Assembly (NCBI GenBank): GCA_030146905.1
Contig: JASLAV010000423.1
Coordinates: 1-10,475 of the forward strand
DNA from: Lentzea sp.
GTDB taxonomy: Bacteria > Actinomycetota > Actinomycetes > Mycobacteriales > Pseudonocardiaceae
Length of the DNA: 10,475 nt
Direction of reading: 5' to 3'
Position numbers and translations under genes: made by a program. The notes beneath the pieces are model-generated. The model worked only from the letters and a program-made list of their open reading frames with translations, made no database searches and was not told where the DNA came from. Within the stretch, counting starts at the first letter, position 1; each line of letters opens with the position of its first letter. This document shows positions 1 to 6,260 of this stretch, piece by piece.

Positions 1-105
1 GCCATCGTCGGCGAGGTCCCGATCGACCGGTTGTGGCACGCGGTTCCGGCCTTTCCGACCGTCAGCGAGGTGTGGCTGCGCCTGCTGGAGGCGTACGGCC
101 GCTGA
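1..105 (+). CDS. C-terminal end of a pyridine nucleotide-disulfide oxidoreductase-like flavoprotein (partial)
   Basis: Only the last 34 codons are visible, read in frame 1 from the window edge to a TGA at 103-105. The peptide contains the segment LWHAVPAFPTVSEVWLRLLE. This resembles the end of the dimerisation domain of dihydrolipoamide dehydrogenase/mercuric reductase-type flavoproteins, where a His followed by a Pro-Thr-hydrophobic-Ser-Glu motif contributes to the partner subunit's active site. Such enzymes use FAD and NAD(P)H with a redox disulfide. The cofactor domains and redox cysteines lie outside the window, so the exact substrate cannot be given. The last two codons and the stop lie in, or directly abut, the first unit of the downstream repeat array. 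A class-level call is fairly safe; a specific enzyme name is not. Confidence 0.65.
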   Translation, partial: AIVGEVPIDRLWHAVPAFPTVSEVWLRLLEAYGR

Positions 106-136
106 GCGCCCCGGCGTCACACCGGCCGCGGATCGC

Positions 137-191
137 CGGCCGCCTCGCAGGCGAACCGCAGGCGTCACCGGGCCTGCCGCCGAGGCGGCCG
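137..191. repeat. 11-bp inverted repeat with 33-nt loop inside repeat unit 1
   Basis: CGGCCGCCTCG at 137-147 pairs perfectly with CGAGGCGGCCG at 181-191. The loop holds a smaller GCAGG/CCTGC pairing. GATCG sequences just outside both arms (131-135 and 191-195) could extend the stem past a small bulge. It lies 32 bp beyond the flavoprotein stop and could serve as that gene's transcription stop, though no U-tract follows. Confidence 0.6.
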
Positions 192-413
192 ATCGCACGG
201 GCCGTCGCTGTGCCTGCCGGGGAAGGGCGGCCGCTGAGCGCTCCTGGCACTCCACCGGCCCTGGAGCCACATCGCCGGCGAACCCGAGGGTGTCATCGGG
301 CACGCCGGTGAGGCGGCTGGAAAGCACGGGCCGTCGCTGTACCGGTGCTGTGCCCGCTGGGGAAGTACAGCCGCTGAGCGCCCCGGCGCTCCACCGGCCC
401 TGGAACCACATCG

Positions 414-450
414 CCGGCCGCCTCACCGGGCATGCCGGTGAGGCGGCCGG
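414..450. repeat. Perfect 16-bp inverted repeat with 5-nt loop inside repeat unit 3
   Basis: The left arm at 414-429 (CCGGCCGCCTCACCGG) is the exact reverse complement of the right arm at 435-450, with GCATG between. All but four pairs are G-C, so the stem would be very stable in RNA or as a cruciform. No T-run follows on either strand, so it is not a textbook intrinsic terminator, although actinomycete terminators often lack the U-tail. Unit 1 has a related 11-bp perfect stem in the same relative place; units 2 and 4 have lost the matching left arm. Confidence 0.85.
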
Positions 451-606
451 AACGCACGGGCCGTCGCTGTACCGGGGGTGCTGTGCCTGCCGGGGAAGTA
501 AGACCGCTGAGCGCCCGGCACCCCACCCAGCCCCGGAGCCACATCGCCGGCGAACCCGCGAGCGTCACCGGTCGAAGTCATCGCGGCCAAGACCGCCAGA
601 TCGGCA

Positions 607-612
607 TAGGCT
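607..612 (+). promoter_or_regulatory. Possible -10 box (TAGGCT) giving a leaderless MerR transcript
   Basis: TAGGCT fits the TAnnnT actinomycete -10 pattern and ends 6 nt before the ATG at 619, so transcription could start at or next to the A of the start codon. The only ribosome-site candidate is a weak TAGG at about 8 nt spacing, which overlaps this box. I see no convincing -35 hexamer. Confidence 0.35.
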
Positions 613-618
613 GGTGTC

Positions 619-987
619 ATGCGAATCGGAGAACTGGCCCGGCTGACCGGGGTCAGCGCCCGCTCGCTGCGGTACTACGAGCAGCAGGGCCTGGTGCACA
701 GCACCCGGTCCATCGGCGGGCAGCGGCACTACGGACCGGCGGAGGCCTCGCGGATCGAGATCATCCGCCGGTTGTTCGACGCAGGCCTGAGCAGCAGGGT
801 GATCGCCCAGCTGATGCCCTGCGTGGACAGCGAGGGCGTGGAGGTCGCCGAGGACGCCTTCGCCAAGATGACGGCGGAGCGCGGCAGGCTGACCGACGAG
901 ATCACCCGGCTCGTCGAGGCGCGAGCCGTCCTCGACGAGCTGATCGAGGTGAACACCCGCTACCGGCAGCAGATCGCCGTCGGGTGA
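619..987 (+). CDS. MerR-family transcriptional regulator
   Basis: This 122-aa protein is a short one-component MerR regulator. Residues 2-26 form the winged helix-turn-helix (IGELARLTGVSARSLRYYEQ, then QGLV). The wing is RSIGGQRHYGP at 31-40. Residues of about 75-112 form a charged helix suited to the antiparallel dimer coiled coil. Family members bind a dyad in an over-long promoter spacer and twist it to activate transcription. No extended effector domain is present and Cys68 is the only cysteine, so there is no MerR-type metal site; a small-molecule or redox signal is more likely but unproven. An in-frame TAG at 607-609 makes ATG 619 the first possible start. It converges with the MDR oxidoreductase, with 6 bp between the two genes, and that enzyme is the probable target. 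Confidence 0.92.
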   Translation: MRIGELARLTGVSARSLRYYEQQGLVHSTRSIGGQRHYGPAEASRIEIIRRLFDAGLSSRVIAQLMPCVDSEGVEVAEDAFAKMTAERGRLTDEITRLVEARAVLDELIEVNTRYRQQIAVG

Positions 988-993
988 GGGCGG

Positions 994-1917
994 TCAGAGG
1001 CTCATGTCGATGACGAGCTTGCCGGTGGCGTGGCGGGACTCGACGAGTGCCAGCGCCTCCTGCGCCCGCGACAGCGGGTAGGTGCCCGTGATGTGCGGGT
1101 CGAGCCGTCCGGTCACCATGAGCTCCGCGACGCCTTCGAGGCTCGCCCTGTCGAGGCGGCGGCGCACCGCCACGCCGCCCAGCTCGGTCACCGACTGGTC
1201 CCCGACGGAGACGAGCGCCTCCGGCTTCGCCAGTGCGGCGACCTCGCGCAGCGACTCGCCGCCGACGGTGTCGATGACGGCGTCGAAGCCGTCGGGGGCG
1301 AGGGCGCGCAGCCGTTCCACGACGTCACCGCCGGTGTAGTCGACGAAGGTCGCACCGGTCGCCGTCACGAGGTCGCGCTTGGTCGTGCTGGCAGTGCCCG
1401 TCACGGTCAGGCCGCGGTGGCGGGCGATCTGGGCCACCGCGATGCCGACGCCACCGCCGATCCCGTTCACCAGCACCGACGCGCCGGCGGGCAGGTCGAG
1501 CTGGTCGAGCACGTCCAGCGCCGTGGTGCCGGCGACGGGAATGGTCGCCGCCCACGTGTCCCGCAGCTCGTCGGGAATGCGGGCCGTCGACTCGCCGAGC
1601 AGCAGCGTGGTCTCCGCGTACGTGCCGGCGAACGTCAGCGCGAACCCGGTGACCCGGTCGCCGACGGACAGGCCGGTCACGTCGTCGCCCACCGCGAGCA
1701 CCGTTCCCGCGGCCTCCATGCCGAGCACCTGGGGGAAGGGCACCTCACCGTTCATCACGGCGACGGCGCCGGACCTCAGCAGGTGGTCGAGCGGGTTGAC
1801 CCCGGCCGCCGCGACGCGGATGAGGACCTCCGCGGGACCGGGCACCGGGTCCGGCCGCTCGAAGAACTCCTGGACGTCGGCTCCGCCGAAAGTCTTGTAC
1901 CCCAATGCCTTGCTCAT
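994..1917 (-). CDS. Zinc-independent MDR-superfamily NADP-dependent oxidoreductase (quinone oxidoreductase type)
   Basis: This 307-aa protein is a medium-chain dehydrogenase/reductase that should transfer hydride from NADPH to a quinone, enone or similar electrophile in the cytosol. Residues 1 to about 120 form the GroES-like domain, with AAAGVNPLDHLLRSG (36-50) and LGMEAAGTVLAVGDDV (65-80). The Rossmann domain begins with NGIGGGVGIAVAQIA (151-165), followed by DAVIDTVGG (212-220). The protein has no cysteine, so the structural and catalytic zinc sites of alcohol dehydrogenases are absent, as in quinone oxidoreductases. The ATG at 1915-1917 follows a strong AAGGAG ribosome site (minus strand, about 1924-1929). 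It converges with the MerR gene and has a palindrome in its upstream region, suggesting MerR control. The natural substrate cannot be read from sequence. Confidence 0.9.
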   Translation of the reverse strand: MSKALGYKTFGGADVQEFFERPDPVPGPAEVLIRVAAAGVNPLDHLLRSGAVAVMNGEVPFPQVLGMEAAGTVLAVGDDVTGLSVGDRVTGFALTFAGTYAETTLLLGESTARIPDELRDTWAATIPVAGTTALDVLDQLDLPAGASVLVNGIGGGVGIAVAQIARHRGLTVTGTASTTKRDLVTATGATFVDYTGGDVVERLRALAPDGFDAVIDTVGGESLREVAALAKPEALVSVGDQSVTELGGVAVRRRLDRASLEGVAELMVTGRLDPHITGTYPLSRAQEALALVESRHATGKLVIDMSL

Positions 1918-1939
1918 CGTGGATCTCCTTCACCGCCTG

Positions 1940-1958
1940 CGTTCCGGCGGTCGGAACG
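1940..1958. repeat. Inverted repeat CGTTCCG-N5-CGGAACG upstream of the MDR gene
   Basis: Seven-base perfect arms at 1940-1946 and 1952-1958, separated by 5 nt, lie 23-41 bp upstream of the MDR start and just beyond its ribosome site. It could be a leader hairpin or a second operator. I know of no regulator that can be assigned from this sequence. Confidence 0.45.
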
Positions 1959-1980
1959 TGGTGATCCCGACGCTATGGGG

Positions 1981-1994
1981 TGACACCGGTGTCA
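1981..1994. promoter_or_regulatory. 14-bp perfect palindrome TGACACCGGTGTCA, probable operator of the MDR promoter
   Basis: The palindrome starts 64 bp upstream of the MDR ATG. On the minus strand it overlaps a consensus -35 hexamer TTGACA (positions 1995-1990), which is how MerR-family operators commonly sit. A TA-containing -10 candidate TAGCGT lies at 1975-1970, but the spacer would be only 14 bp, and I see no good -10 at the 19-20 bp spacing typical of MerR promoters. The operator reading is therefore stronger than the exact promoter. The neighbouring MerR protein is the natural candidate ligand. Confidence 0.5.
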
Positions 1995-2006
1995 AGTTCC
2001 AGCAGA

Positions 2007-2033
2007 TGTGACGCGGGCAACGCCGCGGTCACA
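2007..2033 (-). terminator. Stem-loop straddling the stop codon of the GGDEF-EAL gene
   Basis: On the minus strand TGTGAC, a bulged C, and GCGG pair with CCGC and GTCACA around a 6-nt loop. The stem includes the TGA stop at 2029-2031. No U-run follows, so this would be an atypical (U-less) terminator. It may separate this gene from the codirectional MDR gene, consistent with the latter having its own promoter region. Confidence 0.35.
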
Positions 2034-4788
2034 GGTCGGCCAGCGGCACCGGCCTTCCCAGGTGGTACCCCTGCGCCTGGTCGCAGCCGAGTGCCCGCAG
2101 GATCTCCAGCTGGTCCGGCTGCTCGACGCCCTCGGCGATCACGGTCAGGTCGACCGCGTGGGCCATGGCGATGATGCTCGTGACGATCGCCTCCGCCTCG
2201 TCGGAACGGCCGAGCCCCGCCGTGAAGGAGCGGTCGATCTTGAGCGTGTCGAGCGGCAGGGTGAGCAGCTGGGCGAGCGAGGAGTGGCCGGTGCCGAAGT
2301 CGTCGATCGCGAGCCGCACGCCCAGGTCCCGCAACGCCGAGAGGGTGCGGGCCGCCAGCGCCGGGTCCTGCATCAGCGCGCTCTCGGTGATCTCCATGCA
2401 CAACGAGCTGGGGTCCAGCCCCGCCTTGTGGGTGGCGTTGCGGACGGAGGACACGAGCCACGGGTCGTCGAGCTGGCGTGCCGACAGGTTCACGGTCAGC
2501 TGGAGCTCCGGCGCCTGCGCGGCGATCTCGCGGCAGGCGGTGTAGAGCATGTGGGCGCCGACGATGTTGATCAAGTCGCTCTCCTCGGCGAGCGTGATGA
2601 ACTCGCCGGGGAGGATGAGGCCGTAGCGGGGGTGCGTCCAGCGCAGCAGGCCCTCGACGGCCGTGCGCCTGTTCGTGCGGAGGTCGACGATCGGCTGGTA
2701 GGCGAGCCACAGCTCGTCGCCGAGCGGCGCCATGCGCAGGTCCTGCTCCAGCTGCAGGCGGCGCTGGATGCGTTCGCGCAGCTCGACGTCGAAGAACGCG
2801 ATCCGCCCGCGGCCCTTGGTCTTGGCCTGGTACATCGCGAGGTCGGCGTCGCGGAGCAGCTCGGAGCCGTCGCGGGGGTCGCCGGGATCCGCGAGCACGA
2901 TGCCCACGCTCGCGTCGACGTGGAGCCTGCGCCCCTCCACGGTGATCGGCCGGTTCAGCTCGGCCCTGACGTGGTCCGCGATGGCCGTCGCCTCGTCCCG
3001 GCCCGCCACCCCGTAGGCGATGACGGTGAACTCGTCGCCGCCGAGCCTGCCCACGACGTCGCCGCGGCGGGAGCTGAGGCTCAGCCGCGTGCCGACGGCC
3101 CGCAGCACCTCGTCACCGGCGCTGTGGCCGAGGGAGTCGTTGATGACCTTGAACTTGTCCAGGTCGATGAACAGCACCGCCGTGAGCCCCGACCGGTGCG
3201 CCCGCTCGCGCGGGCTGAGCCGGTTGATGGTCACGGTGCGGTTGAACAGGCCGGTCAGCGCGTCGTGCGTCGCCTCGTGCTCCAGCTGGGTGTCGATCAT
3301 GCGGCGTTCGGTGATGTCGGTGAAGGACACCACCGTCGCGGCCGGCAGCTTGCCGTCCTGGCTGAGCGCGCGGGCGCTCAGCGACAGCCAGACGCGGCTG
3401 CCGTCGGGCCGGAGCGCCCTGACGATCCTGCCGTGCTGTGACCTGCCGGTCGACCGGGTGATGGCCGACGGGAACTGGTCGAGCGGGATGGGCTGACCGG
3501 TCTCGTCGTGCAGTTCGGTCGACGACGCCAGCTCGCCGATCGCCTCGTGCGCGCCCACCCCGAGGATCCGTTCGGCAGCGGGGTTGACGGACTCGACGCG
3601 GCCGGTGGGACCGACGACGAGCACACCTTCCTCGATGGCGGCAACCACCGCCGTGAAGTGGCGCTCGGCGCGCCTGCGCGCGGTCTCGTCCGCGCAGATC
3701 AGCACGTACCCGTCGTCCATCCTGGCGACCGAGACCCGCACCGACAGCGCCTCGCCGTCGGACCTGCGGTGGTCGGCCTGGACGACGCCGCCGGCCTCCA
3801 GGACCGCCACCGGGTCGAGCGGCGCGCCCACGACCTCGCCGATGGGCCTGCCGATCGCGTCGGCGGCACCGCGGCCGTAGACGTTCTCCGCGCTGGGGTT
3901 CCAGCTCGTCACGACACCTTCGGAGGTGGTCGCGATGAGCGCGTCGCTCACGTGCGCGACCAGCGCCGCCTGGTAGCGCAACGCCGCCGCTGCCGCCTTC
4001 TGCTCGGTGACGTCCCGCATGATCACCTGGAACGCCGGCCTGCCCTCCCAGGTCGTGCGCACGGAGACCGACTCGATGTCGGTCGTGCCCCCGTCGAACC
4101 GGATCAGCACGGCGTCCGCCGGGTCGCTCGTGGCGCCGGGCTCGGTCAGCTTCGCGATGCGTTGCAGCATCTCCGTCTGCGAGTCCTGGTGGACGAAGTC
4201 GGTGATCGGCCGCCCGATGATCTCGGTGTCGGAGCTCGCGCGCACGAACCGGACCGCCGCCGGGTTCGCGTACACGATCCGGCCGCCCTCGTGCACCACG
4301 ATCGCCTCCGGCGAGAGCTCCACCAGCAGCCGGTAGCGGTCGGCGAGGTCCGTGAGCTCCTGCTGCTGGGTGTGCCGCCGGGTCACGTCCGCGACGACGC
4401 CGACCAGGGCGCGTGCGGAGTCGTGGGCCGACACGCGGGCGCGGAACTGCAGCCAGCGGCGGCCGTCCGGGCTGTCCAGCGGCTGGACCAGCTCGAAGTC
4501 CTGCCAGGCCGCTGCCGTCTTCGCGGCCACCGTCAGCGGCTGGACCAGCTCGGCCAGCCTGGCGCGGACGGTGTCCGGCTCTGCTCCCGGCACCCCGACC
4601 ACCGCGTCGAGGCCCGGCATCCAGCCGAGCTGCTCGTCGCCGAGGTCGAGCCACCACACCACGGCGGCGCCGATCGAGGTCCCGAGGTCGGCCAGCAGCT
4701 CGTGGTCGAACCCGGCATCGCCGATCAGGCCGCTCACGTCGTGACTCCCAGATCCAGCAGTCCCTCGTATTCGTGGTGGTGTGGCCAT
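2029..4788 (-). CDS. PAS-GGDEF-EAL protein, dual cyclic-di-GMP synthase/phosphodiesterase
   Basis: This 919-aa protein has no signal peptide or membrane segment and should be cytosolic. Four PAS-like modules precede the enzymes, at about 35-140, 147-265, 270-375 and 378-497. The first is the most divergent; several end in the usual D-(V/I)-T-E/R linker helix. The GGDEF domain covers about 505-667, with intact GGDEF at 583-587 and an allosteric I-site RRGD at 574-577. The EAL domain covers about 675-919. Its signature reads EGL (E712) rather than EAL, but the metal and catalytic set looks complete: N767, E799, D829-D830 in DDFGTG, K850, E886 and Q906. It could therefore both make and hydrolyse c-di-GMP under PAS-sensed signals. 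The ATG at 4788 follows an in-frame TAG 12 nt upstream, with a modest AGGA ribosome site. It is transcribed divergently from the ketosynthase gene. Confidence 0.95.
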   Translation of the reverse strand: MATPPRIRGTAGSGSHDVSGLIGDAGFDHELLADLGTSIGAAVVWWLDLGDEQLGWMPGLDAVVGVPGAEPDTVRARLAELVQPLTVAAKTAAAWQDFELVQPLDSPDGRRWLQFRARVSAHDSARALVGVVADVTRRHTQQQELTDLADRYRLLVELSPEAIVVHEGGRIVYANPAAVRFVRASSDTEIIGRPITDFVHQDSQTEMLQRIAKLTEPGATSDPADAVLIRFDGGTTDIESVSVRTTWEGRPAFQVIMRDVTEQKAAAAALRYQAALVAHVSDALIATTSEGVVTSWNPSAENVYGRGAADAIGRPIGEVVGAPLDPVAVLEAGGVVQADHRRSDGEALSVRVSVARMDDGYVLICADETARRRAERHFTAVVAAIEEGVLVVGPTGRVESVNPAAERILGVGAHEAIGELASSTELHDETGQPIPLDQFPSAITRSTGRSQHGRIVRALRPDGSRVWLSLSARALSQDGKLPAATVVSFTDITERRMIDTQLEHEATHDALTGLFNRTVTINRLSPRERAHRSGLTAVLFIDLDKFKVINDSLGHSAGDEVLRAVGTRLSLSSRRGDVVGRLGGDEFTVIAYGVAGRDEATAIADHVRAELNRPITVEGRRLHVDASVGIVLADPGDPRDGSELLRDADLAMYQAKTKGRGRIAFFDVELRERIQRRLQLEQDLRMAPLGDELWLAYQPIVDLRTNRRTAVEGLLRWTHPRYGLILPGEFITLAEESDLINIVGAHMLYTACREIAAQAPELQLTVNLSARQLDDPWLVSSVRNATHKAGLDPSSLCMEITESALMQDPALAARTLSALRDLGVRLAIDDFGTGHSSLAQLLTLPLDTLKIDRSFTAGLGRSDEAEAIVTSIIAMAHAVDLTVIAEGVEQPDQLEILRALGCDQAQGYHLGRPVPLADL

Positions 4789-4992
4789 CGTGAAGTCCTA
4801 CCGCACAGCCGTCCAGAGCCGCATCCGTCTGCCGGGAACATGGTGTGCCGTTATATCGGTAACCGGATCCGTCCGCTTGGTCAGGGGTCGACTCCAATGT
4901 CCATTGTAGACTAATGAATCGGTTCACCGCGAGGCGCTCCGGCCGGTTAAGCTGGTGGGAGAGGTGTCGGTCCTCTGTGCGGGGGAGCGGAT
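4789..4992. promoter_or_regulatory. Divergent intergenic promoter region between the c-di-GMP enzyme and ketosynthase genes
   Basis: The stretch at about 4845-4925 is clearly AT-richer than anything nearby. It holds a 12-bp near-palindrome CAATG-TC-CATTG at 4895-4906 and a TGAA-TCGG-TTCA dyad at 4915-4926; either could be an operator. Rightward, TAAGCT at 4948-4953 is a possible -10 for the ketosynthase. No gene is credible here. Confidence 0.45.
4850..4855 (-). promoter_or_regulatory. Candidate -10 box TATAAC for the GGDEF-EAL gene
   Basis: The minus strand reads GATATAAC here, the closest match to a -10 hexamer in the divergent region. Transcription would begin near 4843, leaving a leader of about 55 nt before the ATG at 4788. 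The matching -35 region is poor (AAGCGG at a 17-bp spacer). Confidence 0.35.
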
Positions 4993-6153
4993 ATGGTCGC
5001 GCGAGGTGTGGGGATCTGCGGAATCGGCGTGGTCAGCGCCTACGGCTGGAACCGCGAGGACCTGTGGGACGGTCTGGCGAGCGGGAAAACCGCCGCCTCC
5101 GTCGTCCCCGAGCTGGGCAGCACCCCCGGTGACACCGTCTGGGCGGCGAGAGTCGGCGACGACGGCGACCCGCTGGACGGGCCGAGCAGGTTCGCGCAGG
5201 CCATGCGGGCCGCCGCCAGGGAGGCCATCGAGGACGCGGGCACCCGCGGCTGGCAGCCGGGCCGCCGGGTCGGGCTCCTGCACGCCGTGGTGCTGGGCGA
5301 GGTCGACCTGTGGCGCGACTTCTACGTCACGCGCGGCGGCAAGTTACCGGTGCGCGACTACCTGGCGCTGATGCCGTCCACTCCGATGTCGACGTTCATG
5401 CAGGAACACGGTTTCCACGGCCCGGCGATGAACGTCTCCGCGATGTGCGCGTCCGGCAACGCCGGCCTGATCACAGCGAAGGCGTGGCTGGACGCGGGAA
5501 TCGTCGACGACGTCGTCTTCGTGGCGACGGATCTGTCCCTCACTCCGGAGAACGTCGCCCACTTCGTCCGGCTCGGAGTGGCGATCGTGGACGCGGAGCC
5601 GCTCGACGCGTGCCGTCCGTTCCAGCAGGGCAGCAGGGGTTTCGTGATGGGCGAGGCGTCGGTGGCGTTCGTCCTCTCGCGGCGTGCGGCGCGCCCGTAC
5701 GCCCTCACGCTCGGCGGTGCGATGTCGCACGACGCCTACCACGTGACGTCGATCGACCCGGGGCTCGAGCAGGTCACCGCGTGTTTCACCGACGCGCTGG
5801 ACAACGCGGGGGTGAGCGCGGCCGACGTGCGCTACCTCAACGCGCACGGTCCCGGCACCGCGCAGTGCGACGCCGCGGAGGCGACCGTCCTGGAGCGGCT
5901 GTTCAGGAAGGACACCGGGATCTACTCGGTGAAGCCGCTGACCGGTCACTGCCAGGGCGCCGCGTCGGCGATCGAGGCCGCGGTGACCGCGATGGGGTAC
6001 GACCGCGGCGTGATCCCGGCACCGCCGGTCGTCGCGACGGGACATCCGGCCCTCCTGGACGGCCTCACGCCGGTCGTGGACGGTCTCACGATCAAGTCGT
6101 CGCTCGGCATGGGCGGTCACAACTCGGCCATCGTGCTGGCCCCGCCCGCCTGA
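4993..6153 (+). CDS. Stand-alone beta-ketoacyl synthase (FabF-like condensing enzyme)
   Basis: This 386-aa thiolase-fold protein should catalyse decarboxylative Claisen condensation of an acyl chain with malonyl-carrier protein. The Cys-His-His triad is complete: C152 in NVSAMCASGNAGL, H285 in NAHGPGT and H319 in VKPLTGHCQGAAS, with the conserved Lys314 just before the last motif. DACRPF (205-210), GFVMGE and the C-terminal SSLGMGGHNSAIVL loop also match. The common HGTGT reads HGPGT. It is slightly shorter than typical FabF enzymes (about 410 aa). A GGGGGAG ribosome site (4981-4987) lies 5 nt before the ATG. No acyl carrier protein, acyltransferase or ketoreductase is nearby, so it does not look like part of a type II polyketide or core fatty-acid operon within this window. 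An orphan role in lipid or secondary metabolism is possible; the substrate is unknown. Confidence 0.9.
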   Translation: MVARGVGICGIGVVSAYGWNREDLWDGLASGKTAASVVPELGSTPGDTVWAARVGDDGDPLDGPSRFAQAMRAAAREAIEDAGTRGWQPGRRVGLLHAVVLGEVDLWRDFYVTRGGKLPVRDYLALMPSTPMSTFMQEHGFHGPAMNVSAMCASGNAGLITAKAWLDAGIVDDVVFVATDLSLTPENVAHFVRLGVAIVDAEPLDACRPFQQGSRGFVMGEASVAFVLSRRAARPYALTLGGAMSHDAYHVTSIDPGLEQVTACFTDALDNAGVSAADVRYLNAHGPGTAQCDAAEATVLERLFRKDTGIYSVKPLTGHCQGAASAIEAAVTAMGYDRGVIPAPPVVATGHPALLDGLTPVVDGLTIKSSLGMGGHNSAIVLAPPA

Positions 6154-6178
6154 TCCCGGCATCGTGACCCGGTAACGC

Positions 6179-6188
6179 GGTGATCACC
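6179..6188. promoter_or_regulatory. 10-bp palindrome GGTGATCACC between the ketosynthase and lipoprotein genes
   Basis: This perfect palindrome lies 26 bp after the ketosynthase stop and about 70-80 bp before the lipoprotein start. It is the only ordered sequence I see in this roughly 100-bp gap. It could be an operator for the downstream gene. As a loopless palindrome it would make a poor terminator, and no clear promoter hexamers accompany it. Confidence 0.25.
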
Positions 6189-6260
6189 CCGGCCGACAGT
6201 CCAGCTGGGGAAGTCGCGTGAGGACGTTCCGCGCCGGGTGAACAGTCGGGAGTGACGGTG

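Larger units (their letters stand above)
99..571. repeat. Degenerate direct-repeat array, 3 full units plus a partial fourth
   Basis: Each unit opens with CCGCTGAGCG, at 99, 231, 371 and 504, giving periods of 132, 140 and 133 bp. Shared blocks follow in the same order: a CACCGGCC(CTGG) block, CACATCGCCGG in units 2-4, a GGTGAGGCGG or GAGGCGGCCG block, GCACGGGCCGTCGCTGT in units 1-3, and a closing GGGGAAG near each boundary. Unit 4 stops around 571, before the last two blocks. Units 2, 3 and 4 share more with each other than with unit 1. Periods of 140 and 133 are not multiples of three, so no reading frame is kept through the array; I treat it as non-coding. It fills almost all of the 513 bp between the flavoprotein stop and the MerR gene. 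Its role is unknown; a dispersed intergenic repeat family or a transcription-stop element are both possible. Confidence 0.85.

Noticed and set aside
99..571. CRISPR array
   Set aside because: Units are 130-140 bp, degenerate and contiguous, with no short identical repeats separated by unique spacers and no cas genes nearby.
560..575. MerR autoregulatory operator matching the MDR palindrome
   Set aside because: Only the ACCGGT core is shared, inside repeat unit 4; the outer half-site bases do not match.
290..1013. Protein-coding genes in the repeat array and antisense or alternate frames over the MerR gene
   Set aside because: The open frames result from high GC content. Repeat periods of 140 and 133 break any frame, the translations are Arg/Pro/Gly-rich, and the 432-1013 frame overlaps the well-supported MerR gene.
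1030..4914. Long open frames on the plus strand opposite the MDR and GGDEF-EAL genes
   Set aside because: They are antisense shadows of genes with clear domain motifs; the translations have no recognisable motifs and are rich in Arg, Val, His and Gln as expected from reversed GC-rich codons.
3113..4927. 604-codon minus-strand frame beginning upstream of the GGDEF-EAL start
   Set aside because: It is an out-of-frame Arg/Gly-rich shadow of the PAS region and shows no domain, while the 919-aa frame is continuous with conserved motifs.
6204..6214. Stray copy of the repeat-array element (GCTGGGGAAGT also at 356-366)
   Set aside because: Only 11 bases match and none of the neighbouring repeat blocks are present; likely chance in GC-rich sequence.
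6252..6260. GTG at 6252 as start of the lipoprotein gene
   Set aside because: The likely ribosome site GGGAG (6248-6252) overlaps this codon. GTG 6261 or 6258 has workable spacing and leaves a normal basic-hydrophobic signal sequence.
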